Below are positions 53,129 through 60,910 of a stretch of 64,000 bases of DNA, piece after piece. A program made the translations under genes and the position numbers. The stretch's first letter is position 1. Each line of letters opens with the position of its first letter. Source of the DNA: Arenibacter antarcticus (lineage in GTDB: Bacteria; Bacteroidota; Bacteroidia; Flavobacteriales; Flavobacteriaceae); assembly GCF_041320605.1 (NCBI RefSeq), contig NZ_CP166679.1:2900001-2964000 (forward strand). The letters run 5' to 3'. Below the pieces are notes generated by a model. That model was given only the letters and a program-made list of their open reading frames with translations, was not told the DNA's origin and ran no database searches.

Positions 53129-55354
53129 ATGAACAAAATGGTAAAGTACGGTATGAATTTGGATGAGATCGATTTAGGAGCCTCTCTAAAGAAGTATTTT
53201 GGATTCTCCCAATTTAAAGGACTACAAGAAGGTGTTATTGAAAATATAGTTCAAGGGAAAAATTCCTTTGTTATTATGCCTACAGGTGGTGGTAAATCCC
53301 TATGCTATCAGCTTCCAGCGTTGATGCAAGAGGGAACTGCTATTGTAGTCTCCCCCTTGATCGCCCTGATGAAAAATCAGGTAGATGCCATAAGGGGGAT
53401 TTCTTCAGAAATAGGTATAGCCCACGTTCTTAACTCTTCCTTGACCAAAACGGAAATTAAACAGGTTAAGAAGGATGTGAGCGACGGCGTAACAAAACTG
53501 CTGTACGTTGCCCCAGAATCCTTGACCAAAGAGGAGTATGTAGATTTCTTACAGGGTGAAAAAATATCCTTTGTTGCCGTAGATGAGGCGCATTGTATTT
53601 CTGAATGGGGACACGATTTCAGACCCGAATACCGCAATCTAAAATCTATTGTCCAAAGACTTGGTGATGGTATTCCCTTAATAGCACTTACTGCTACCGC
53701 TACACCAAAGGTACAGGAAGATATCATTAAAAACTTGGGTATCGGGGATGCTAAAGTGTTTAAGGCAAGTTTTAACCGTCCTAATCTTTATTACGAGGTA
53801 CGCCCAAAAACTCAAAATGTGGACGCGGATATCATCCGTTTTGTAAAACAGAATTCGGGCAAATCCGGTATTATATATTGCTTAAGTCGCAAAAGAGTTG
53901 AAGAGCTAGCTCAGGTATTACAGGTAAATGGGGTAAGTGCGGTACCCTATCACGCGGGGTTCGATGGGAAGACTAGGTCCAAGCATCAGGATATGTTTTT
54001 AATGGAGGATGTAGATGTTGTAGTGGCTACAATTGCCTTTGGGATGGGAATAGATAAGCCAGATGTACGTTTTGTTATCCACCACGATATCCCTAAAAGT
54101 ATAGAAAGTTATTATCAGGAAACTGGAAGGGCCGGTAGAGATGGAGGGGAAGGGCATTGCCTAGCTTTTTACTCCTATAAGGATATAGAAAAATTGGAGA
54201 AATTCATGTCCGGGAAACCCGTTGCTGAACAGGAGATAGGAAACGCCTTGCTTCAAGAAATTGTAGCCTATGCAGAAACTTCCATGTCCCGAAGAAAATT
54301 TATACTCCATTATTTTGGAGAGGAATTTGACGAGGTAAACGGAGATGGTGCGGAAATGGATGATAATATCCGTAATCCCAAGGAGAAACAGGAAGCCATG
54401 GACGATGTTCTCAAAGTTATTCAGGTGGTTGTAGGAACCAGTGAAAAATTTAAGTCTAAGGAGGTCGTAAAGGCCTTGACAGGTAAGATTAATGCCTTGA
54501 TTTCTTCTCACAGAACAGAGGAAAAGAATTTCTTTGGAATCGGAAAGGATAGGGATAAGGGATATTGGATGGCATTGATCCGTCAAATGCTGGTTGCAGG
54601 CTTGATGAAAAAGGAGATAGAACAATATGGAATTCTTCATGTAACCCCTTTGGGAAAGGAGTTTTTAATAAAGCCTACCTCATTTCTGATGACCATGGAC
54701 CATGTGTATAACAAGGAGTCCGATGATGCCATTGTAAGTGCAGCAAAAACAGCAGGGGGAGTGGCTGATGATAGGTTATTAAAAATGTTAAAGGACCTTA
54801 GAAAGAGGCAGGCCCAAAAACTAGGAGTGCCTCCATTTGTGGTATTTCAAGATCCCTCTTTAGAGGATATGGCTTTAAAATATCCAATTAACTTAGAAGA
54901 ACTTATTAATATTAATGGAGTAGGTGAAGGGAAGGCTAAGAAATATGGAAAACCATTTTTGGAACTAATCGCTTCTTATGTAGAGGAAAACGATATTTTA
55001 AGACCAGATGATCTGGTAGTGAAGAGTACGGGAGCCAATTCGGCCTTAAAATTATATATTATACAGAATGTAGACCGAAAATTACCGCTAGATGATATTG
55101 CCTCTGCCAAAGGATTGGAGTTGGTGGAGTTGATAAAGGAAATGGAGCAGATTGTCTATAGTGGAACAAAATTGAACCTAGGATATTGGATCGATGAAAT
55201 TTTGGATGAAGATCAGCAGGAGGAAATACACGAATATTTTTTGGAGGCAGATACCGATGACCTTGAGGTAGCTTTAAAAGAGTTTGAAGGAGACTATGAA
55301 GATGAGGAGCTTAGGTTGTATCGACTTAAATTTATTAGTGAGGTGGCCAATTAG
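53129..55354 (+). CDS. recQ: ATP-dependent DNA helicase RecQ
   Basis: The protein (741 residues from the ATG at 53129) has helicase motifs: MPTGGGKSLCYQLPAL (I), VDEAHCISEWGHDFRPEY (II), ALTATATPKVQEDI, and VVATIAFGMGIDKPDVRFVIH (V). The RQC and HRDC domains follow (HRDC near RRKRQAQKLGVPPFVVFQ-like KRQAQKLGVPPFVVF). The four zinc-binding cysteines of RQC are missing: TSMSRRKFILHYFGEEF leads into NGDGAEMDDN. Start is ambiguous (ATG at 53111, 53129, 53138 or 53153); 53111 lies very close to the likely transcript start. Confidence 0.93.
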   Translation: MNKMVKYGMNLDEIDLGASLKKYFGFSQFKGLQEGVIENIVQGKNSFVIMPTGGGKSLCYQLPALMQEGTAIVVSPLIALMKNQVDAIRGISSEIGIAHVLNSSLTKTEIKQVKKDVSDGVTKLLYVAPESLTKEEYVDFLQGEKISFVAVDEAHCISEWGHDFRPEYRNLKSIVQRLGDGIPLIALTATATPKVQEDIIKNLGIGDAKVFKASFNRPNLYYEVRPKTQNVDADIIRFVKQNSGKSGIIYCLSRKRVEELAQVLQVNGVSAVPYHAGFDGKTRSKHQDMFLMEDVDVVVATIAFGMGIDKPDVRFVIHHDIPKSIESYYQETGRAGRDGGEGHCLAFYSYKDIEKLEKFMSGKPVAEQEIGNALLQEIVAYAETSMSRRKFILHYFGEEFDEVNGDGAEMDDNIRNPKEKQEAMDDVLKVIQVVVGTSEKFKSKEVVKALTGKINALISSHRTEEKNFFGIGKDRDKGYWMALIRQMLVAGLMKKEIEQYGILHVTPLGKEFLIKPTSFLMTMDHVYNKESDDAIVSAAKTAGGVADDRLLKMLKDLRKRQAQKLGVPPFVVFQDPSLEDMALKYPINLEELININGVGEGKAKKYGKPFLELIASYVEENDILRPDDLVVKSTGANSALKLYIIQNVDRKLPLDDIASAKGLELVELIKEMEQIVYSGTKLNLGYWIDEILDEDQQEEIHEYFLEADTDDLEVALKEFEGDYEDEELRLYRLKFISEVAN

Positions 55355-55375
55355 GCTTTGATGATTAATGTATTA

Positions 55376-55410
55376 AATAATCCCCATGTTTTTCTAACAT
55401 GGGGATTATT
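55376..55410 (+). terminator. Intrinsic terminator of recQ
   Basis: A 15-bp perfect stem (55376-55390 with 55396-55410), five-base loop and following Ts lie 22 bases after the recQ stop, before the convergent LD-carboxypeptidase gene. Confidence 0.88.
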
Positions 55411-55511
55411 TTTTTATCTTTTTTTTGACTTTTAGATTATTCTATTCAGCTTTCTTAACTTTTGAACCCTAGTTCCATAGCAATCACTAGGATTTAGGTG
55501 AAAATTTAAGT

Positions 55512-56567
55512 CTAGTGCACTGCACTTTCCAGTATTGAAAGTTGCATTTTATCGGCGTCTAGAGAGCCTTTTACGCCGATGGGGAAGGTGAAATTATGGT
55601 CTATATGCCCAAATGAAAGTCCGTAAACAGCAGGGATATTCAAAGCAGCTATCCTATCTTGAATAACTTGTTTGAGGGTAAAGGTATTTGGATCAGGAAT
55701 ACGATCACAACCTTTAAAAACACCTAATGCGATTCCTGCCGCCTTATGGAAGGTTTTACTGTGAATCAATTGGGTCAGCATTCTATCAATCCGGTATGGA
55801 GCTTCCTCAATTTCCTCTAGACAAACTATGGTGTCTGTGAAATCTATTTCATCGGGAGTACCTAACATAGCGGTAACCAAGGTGAGGCTACCTCCAACCA
55901 GTTTCCCAGTCGCTTTTCCAGGGCAAATATTGTATCTGCGATATTCAGGCTTACTATATTCTTCGCTAGCCGTAAATTCTTTATTTTCCAACAATTGTTT
56001 GGTCTTGGTATGCATTACCACTTTTTTCAATTGGGCAATGCTATAATCGTCTGTAATAGTACTCCCTACTGGGCCATGGAAGGTGATTAGCCCAGTTTTT
56101 TGATAGATTCCATTTAGAAGTGCTGTTATATCGCTAAAGCCCACCAGTACTTTGGGATTATTTCTAATAAGGTCATAATCGATCATGTGCATAATACGGG
56201 TACACCCATAGCCTCCCCTAGCACACAGGATGCCATCTACCTTTGGATTTGCAAATATGTCATTTAGATCTGCGGCCCTTTCCTCGTCTGTATTACTAAA
56301 ATACCCGTGATTTCCATGAATTCTATCGGTATGGTATGGGATAAAGCCCATGGATCGCAACGTTTCCTTTGCTTTTTCTAAAACCTCATCTGTTATGGCA
56401 AAACCAGGAGCAATTAATCCAATGGTGTCCCCCATTTTTAGTGCTTTTGCTTTTACTGGGGAAATTGCTGGTATATAAGGGGGTGTCTGCCCTATTAACA
56501 GGGAGGGAGCTATACAAATAGCTCCCATTCCTGCGGCATTTTTTAAGAATTGTCTTCTCTTTTTCAT
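55512..56567 (-). CDS. LD-carboxypeptidase (peptidase S66) with Tat-like signal
   Basis: The 351-residue protein belongs to family S66, which trims the terminal D-Ala from peptidoglycan tetrapeptides. GDTIGLIAPG, ILCARGGYGCTRI, LVGFSDITALLN (nucleophile serine in GFSD), FTDTIVCLEEIEEAPY (glutamate) and FGHIDHNFTFPIG (histidine) are present. The N-terminus KKRRQFLKNAAGMGAIC resembles a twin-arginine signal, so it is envelope-located. Single gene. Confidence 0.9.
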   Translation of the reverse strand: MKKRRQFLKNAAGMGAICIAPSLLIGQTPPYIPAISPVKAKALKMGDTIGLIAPGFAITDEVLEKAKETLRSMGFIPYHTDRIHGNHGYFSNTDEERAADLNDIFANPKVDGILCARGGYGCTRIMHMIDYDLIRNNPKVLVGFSDITALLNGIYQKTGLITFHGPVGSTITDDYSIAQLKKVVMHTKTKQLLENKEFTASEEYSKPEYRRYNICPGKATGKLVGGSLTLVTAMLGTPDEIDFTDTIVCLEEIEEAPYRIDRMLTQLIHSKTFHKAAGIALGVFKGCDRIPDPNTFTLKQVIQDRIAALNIPAVYGLSFGHIDHNFTFPIGVKGSLDADKMQLSILESAVH

Positions 56568-56611
56568 GAAATTAGGTATATGGGCTAAAATAACAAAAAT
56601 CCATAGAAAAA

Positions 56612-56642
56612 GGGAGGGGCCATACTGGCTAATGCCCCTCCC
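56612..56642 (-). terminator. Intrinsic terminator
   Basis: A nine-bp GC-rich perfect stem (GGGAGGGGC/GCCCCTCCC) with a 13-base loop, followed by Ts on the minus strand, lies 25 bases after the stop of the split gene at 56668. Confidence 0.8.
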
Positions 56643-56667
56643 TAATTAGTAGATGTAAATTGTGTGA

Positions 56668-57069
56668 TTATCTTGCGGCTTGCCCATTGTTGGACTTTGA
56701 CTTTCTCAATTGTCGTTGAATTTTTTTGATAGCGGATTCTATCGATTTTTCTGGTTCTATGATGTTGTATTCTCCCCAAAAATCTGGGTCTGAAAATCCC
56801 ATGGCCTCATCACTTAAGATTACCGTAGACTTTAACCGGTTTTTAAACTTGGGGATCTCTCCCGTTATGTTCTTTTCCCAATCCGTGACCGCCATTTCAC
56901 AGGTCATACTATAGACGGAATTGAAGAGCCTGTCGTCCCAATTAATTTTGAATTCCAATAGTACATTGCTATATCCGTAATACCATCTTCCGTTCTTTTC
57001 TCTATAATCTACCCTATAGGCAATATCTGTAGGCCATACGTTGGCCTTAGCGGGTTTTTTTTCGGACAA
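56668..57069 (-). CDS. C-terminal piece of a frameshifted carboxypeptidase-like regulatory domain protein
   Basis: A 133-residue frame that looks like the end of the preceding gene. It begins MSEKKPAKANVWPTDIAYRVDYREKNGRWYYGYSNV only because an ATG-like codon (TTG) falls in this frame near the shift. It has no signal peptide, and beta-strand text (VLLEFKINWDD, SVYSMTCEMAVTDWEKN) continues the strands of the upstream frame. The two frames overlap by 23 bases at an A8 tract (57055-57062). The pair is likely one gene of about 455 codons. Confidence 0.6.
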   Translation of the reverse strand: MSEKKPAKANVWPTDIAYRVDYREKNGRWYYGYSNVLLEFKINWDDRLFNSVYSMTCEMAVTDWEKNITGEIPKFKNRLKSTVILSDEAMGFSDPDFWGEYNIIEPEKSIESAIKKIQRQLRKSKSNNGQAAR

Positions 57070-58045
57070 ACAATCTAGCAGCTTCCTCCTTGTCAGTAAT
57101 ATTTAGTGAAAAAATGGCACTGGTTAAAATTTTATTTTCACCATCTATATAAAGCTTCCCTTGGTAAAGGGGAGCAGTTATAAAATCTTTTTGTTTAAAA
57201 TTTACAACATAGATCAGCCTGTTATTAATTCTGGTGGAATTTTCAAAACTAAAGTTATATTCCTCCATGGACTCCTCGGTGAAAATATACTGGGGATATT
57301 TAATCACATCCACAAACAAGGTGTTAAAGGGGCCACCCTGTAATTTTAATACTAAGGTGTCTAGCTTATTGTAATCTGTACTTTTTCTAGATTTGTAGAG
57401 CTCTACAGCGTCTTTTCGGTCTGTGTTATAGGGGGATTTAAAAATGTTTACTACCGCTTCGGACAGCGATACATTTCTTCTTCTCTTTTTTATGGTCTCT
57501 CTGTAAAAGGCGGTCATAATGGTAGGATGGTCAAAGTAATTTTCACCTCTTCTTTTAAGCGTTTCTCGCACCAAAGCCTCAGCATTTTTGGGAACTTCCA
57601 AGCTAACTTCTGTTAACTCAATGACCGATGTTCGCAAAGCGATAATATTTTTGTTATCTTTCAACTGGGCAAGCGGTATTTTTGTAGTGTGGTATCCAAG
57701 GAATGAAACTACTACATTGCCCTCTCTAATAGTTTTCGGTATTTTAAGTGAAAAGTCGCCCTCAGCATTGCTCACGGTGCTTATGTTGGTGTTTTCTAGG
57801 GAAATATTGGCAAATACCAAAGATTTTTTGGATTCTTCATCTATTATTTTTCCTTGATACAGATTAAAAGTTGCCTCTTGGTCCTGCATGTCCTGAAACA
57901 ATGTTGAGGCCCAAAGTGGTCCCGAAGTCCCGATCAACAACAACACCTGGAGTACTGCTGTCAAGATTCTCTTCTTTAAAAGTATATTTTTTCTGCTCAT
58001 GGGATGTCGCTTTAATGATGGTTGAATATTAATATCAAGGTCCAT
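57047..58045 (-). CDS. N-terminal piece of a frameshifted carboxypeptidase-like regulatory domain protein
   Basis: The 332-residue frame has a signal region (KNILLKKRILTAVLQVLLLIGTSGPLWA; ATG at 58000 gives the better signal peptide) and a CarboxypepD_reg-like beta-sandwich (about 60-145: NLYQGKIIDEESKKSLVFANISLENTN, NAEGDFSLKIP, SFLGYHTTKI). A beta-rich domain follows, with AFYRETIKKRRRNVSLSEAVVNIFKSPY. It stops at RLFVRKKTR soon after an A8 run, while the next frame continues plausibly with KKPAKANVW. Single exported or outer-membrane-associated protein, function unknown. Confidence 0.75.
   Translation of the reverse strand: MDLDINIQPSLKRHPMSRKNILLKKRILTAVLQVLLLIGTSGPLWASTLFQDMQDQEATFNLYQGKIIDEESKKSLVFANISLENTNISTVSNAEGDFSLKIPKTIREGNVVVSFLGYHTTKIPLAQLKDNKNIIALRTSVIELTEVSLEVPKNAEALVRETLKRRGENYFDHPTIMTAFYRETIKKRRRNVSLSEAVVNIFKSPYNTDRKDAVELYKSRKSTDYNKLDTLVLKLQGGPFNTLFVDVIKYPQYIFTEESMEEYNFSFENSTRINNRLIYVVNFKQKDFITAPLYQGKLYIDGENKILTSAIFSLNITDKEEAARLFVRKKTR
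57055..57062 (-). other. A8 tract at an apparent frameshift
   Basis: Eight As on the coding strand between GTCCG and CCC. Deleting one A makes VRKKPAKANVW and joins both frames. Assembly error, mutation or slippage cannot be told apart here. Confidence 0.7.
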
Positions 58046-58471
58046 GCTCTATTTTTTAAATCAATTACGCCTTTTCCGCTATATTGATTCCTTATAAATC
58101 CATTTTCATCAATATAGTATATCAATACTGAAAAGGTAGTGTAGGGTTGGTGATCGAAATTGCCTTGTTAGCCTTAGAAGATGGACTAATGCAATTCATC
58201 AAAATCCTTTTTCAGTAGTGATGACATCATTCCCCTATTAGATAACCCTAATGTGGAAAAGCCCTATTTCTAAGGTAGTGATTTTAAGTGAGATATCCTA
58301 CGTAATTAGTGCGAAACTTGAGAGGGCAGTGGAGAGAAATTGTAGATTATTTTTTATTATATTACCAGGGTATTGGACATGTTAATATCTCCTCCCAGGT
58401 TTTAGGCCATTAAACAACCTAAATCTGGAAGGGAGATTGAAATTTTAAAGTGAAGACGATCGTATAGATCG
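58046..58471. other. 426-bp intergenic region
   Basis: No gene is visible between two same-strand genes. A 20-bp imperfect hairpin lies at 58387-58437. The remainder is AT-rich with no recognised RNA or promoter box. Confidence 0.4.
58387..58437 (-). terminator. Possible terminator hairpin without T tract
   Basis: ATCTCC...TTTTAGG (58387-58406) pairs imperfectly with CCTAAAT...GGAGAT (58418-58437), 11-base loop, 35 bases after the GNAT-nitrilase stop. No T run follows. Confidence 0.4.
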
Positions 58472-60016
58472 CTATGGATTTAATTTTTTTAAATCGAAGA
58501 GATCTTTTCTTCGGTCCTTGAGGTTTCTAACACTACCAAATTGATTCAATTCTGTTAGGAGGTCTAAATCTAAGTCCACGATCAAGATCATCTCGGTATT
58601 GGGAGTGGCTTCTGCTTTTATTCCGTTGGCAGGAAATGCAAAATCGCAAGGTGTAAAAACCATTGATTGTGCATATTGAATGTCCATATTATGAACTTTA
58701 GGCAAATTACCAACACTACCTGCAATAGCCACATAACATTCATTTTCTATGGCTCTAGCCTGTGCGCAGTACCTTACCCTAGAATATCCGTTCTGGGTAT
58801 CGGTAAGGAAAGGGATAAATAAAATATCCATTCCTTCATCGGCCAGAAGTCTACTAAGTTCCGGAAATTCGGAGTCGTAGCAGATTAAGACACCAATTTT
58901 ACCGCAATCCGTATCAAAGGTTTTTAATTGATTACCGCCCTGCATGCCCCACACCCTAGCTTCATCCGGAGTGATGTGCAATTTTTCATACCTTTCCTTG
59001 GTTCCGTCTCGCTTGCATAAATAACCTACATTGTATAATTTGCCATCCTGCATTTCGGGCATGCTGCCTGTAATAATATTAATATTATAGGAGATTGCAA
59101 GTTCAGAGAATTTCTTTACTATGGTTGCCGTATGCATGGCCAATTTACGTATGGCCTCGGGCTCCGATAAGTGATTGTCCTCAGCCATTAATGGGGCATT
59201 GAAAAACTCAGGAAAAAGGGCGAAATCCGAACGATAGCCAGAAACAGAATCAATAAAAAATTCTGCTTGTTGCAATACATCATCCAGATTTTTATAGGAC
59301 CTCATTTGCCATTGTATCAAGCCTAATCGGACAACTCTTTTGGAAGTGCTGGGTTTTTTATTTACTTTTTCGTAATATATATTGTCCCATTCCAATAGCA
59401 CTGCATAATCGTTGGAGGCCGCGTCGCCCTCCAAATAATTCTTTAAGATCCTAGTGGGATGAAAATCATTTGAAATTTGAAAATTGAGTACTGGGTCGTG
59501 AATTTCCTTACGTTTTACCTTATCAATATAGGCCTTAGGGGTAAGGGTATCCATATATTTGTGGTAATTGGGGATTCTCCCCCCAAAAGCGACTCCTTTA
59601 AGATTTAGACGTTCGCAAAGATCTTTCCTGTAATCGTAAAGTCGACGTCCCAAACGCATTCCCCTAAATTCTGGTTTTATAAATACGTCTATGCCGTAAA
59701 GCACATCCCCATTTTTGGCATGGGTGTTAAAAGTATATTCTCCGGTAATCTGTTGGTAAGTGTGTTGGTCATCAAAATCATCGTAATTAATGATAATGGA
59801 CAAGGCACATCCTGCAATGTGATTGTTTACCTTGATCACCACCTGTCCCTCCTGGAATTGCTGAATAAGCGTTTCTATTTGGTGCTCCTTCCAGTACGCA
59901 TTGGGCATGGTGGTGTAAGAAGCTATCATGGCCGTCTTTAGCTCCTGATAGTCGTCCAGACTTAAATAAGTCAGTTCAATATTCTCTATGTCCTCCATGT
60001 TTATTTTATCGTCCAT
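58472..60016 (-). CDS. GNAT acetyltransferase-carbon-nitrogen hydrolase fusion
   Basis: The 514-residue protein has an N-terminal GNAT domain (about 10-200: GIDVFIKPEFRGMRLGRRLYDYRKDL, acetyl-CoA loop RGMRLGRR) and a C-terminal nitrilase-superfamily domain (about 225-505) with the triad glutamate (ALFPEFFNAP), lysine (YEKLHITPDE) and cysteine (GVLICYDSEFPE). The fusion is known in Bacteroidota; its substrates are unknown to me. Cytosolic. Start is the ATG at 60016; a further ATG lies at codon 7. Confidence 0.92.
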   Translation of the reverse strand: MDDKINMEDIENIELTYLSLDDYQELKTAMIASYTTMPNAYWKEHQIETLIQQFQEGQVVIKVNNHIAGCALSIIINYDDFDDQHTYQQITGEYTFNTHAKNGDVLYGIDVFIKPEFRGMRLGRRLYDYRKDLCERLNLKGVAFGGRIPNYHKYMDTLTPKAYIDKVKRKEIHDPVLNFQISNDFHPTRILKNYLEGDAASNDYAVLLEWDNIYYEKVNKKPSTSKRVVRLGLIQWQMRSYKNLDDVLQQAEFFIDSVSGYRSDFALFPEFFNAPLMAEDNHLSEPEAIRKLAMHTATIVKKFSELAISYNINIITGSMPEMQDGKLYNVGYLCKRDGTKERYEKLHITPDEARVWGMQGGNQLKTFDTDCGKIGVLICYDSEFPELSRLLADEGMDILFIPFLTDTQNGYSRVRYCAQARAIENECYVAIAGSVGNLPKVHNMDIQYAQSMVFTPCDFAFPANGIKAEATPNTEMILIVDLDLDLLTELNQFGSVRNLKDRRKDLFDLKKLNP

Positions 60017-60044
60017 TGTACATTGATTTTCAACACTATTAGTA

Positions 60045-60779
60045 TTAAGATTTTGGTGTTTTGGAGGAGTCGGAAACCGATTCGTTGATGTCTTGTAGTT
60101 CTTTTTCGGTTAAATTCCGCCATTTTCCCACAGGTACGTCCAATTCGATATTCATGATCCGTATCCGTTTCAATGCGGTTACATTGTAATCTAAATACTC
60201 ACACATCCGTCGGATTTGTCTATTTAAACCTTGCGTTAAGGTTATTTTAAACACAAACTTATCTAGTTGTTCCAAGTAACATTTTCGGGTTACGCGGTCC
60301 AGAATAGGTACCCCATTGCTCATTCTCTCCAAGAATTCTTGGGTAATAGGACGGTCTACGGTAACTATATAATCTTTCTCGTGATTATTCCGGGCACGTA
60401 ATATTTTGTTTACAATATCTCCGTCATTGGTAAGAAGTATAAGTCCTTCACTGGGTTTGTCCAACCTACCTATTGGGAATATTCTACTGGGATAGTTGAT
60501 GTAGTCTATTATATTATCTTTTTCCCGTTTTGTGTCTGTTGTACAGACAATGCCAATAGGCTTGTTAAACGCAATGTAAACAGGTTTATCCTGTGGTTCC
60601 GAAATAAGTGTTCCGTCTACGCGTATTTCGTCCTTTTCCGTGATTTTGGTCCCCATTTCTGGAACCGTACCATTAATGGTGACCCTACCTTGGTCTATAA
60701 GCTTATCTGCTGCCCTTCTGGAGCAGTATCCCATTTCGCTTAAAAACTTGTTTATCCGAGTGCCTTCCCTCTCTTTCAT
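60045..60779 (-). CDS. rluF: 23S rRNA pseudouridine synthase RluF
   Basis: The 244-residue enzyme isomerises uridine in 23S rRNA (U2604 in E. coli). An S4 domain (TRINKFLSEMGYCSRRAADKLI, residues 6-27) precedes the catalytic domain with IGRLDKPSEGLILLTNDG (catalytic aspartate about 100) and QGLNRQIRRMCEYLDYNV. It resembles RluF more than RluB/RsuA by the NKPIGIVCTTD segment. It lies 28 bases upstream of the GNAT-nitrilase gene boundary on the same strand. Confidence 0.9.
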   Translation of the reverse strand: MKEREGTRINKFLSEMGYCSRRAADKLIDQGRVTINGTVPEMGTKITEKDEIRVDGTLISEPQDKPVYIAFNKPIGIVCTTDTKREKDNIIDYINYPSRIFPIGRLDKPSEGLILLTNDGDIVNKILRARNNHEKDYIVTVDRPITQEFLERMSNGVPILDRVTRKCYLEQLDKFVFKITLTQGLNRQIRRMCEYLDYNVTALKRIRIMNIELDVPVGKWRNLTEKELQDINESVSDSSKTPKS

Positions 60780-60910
60780 AACTGCTCTTTAAGCCCAATT
60801 TTAGTATCGGGTTTTAGAGCGGAAATATACAGAAATAAACTTTTATATGCAGTACGTTAAGTGCAAGATATTTATGAGGAATCTTTACTGATCCCAAGGT
60901 GCTAAAGGCC

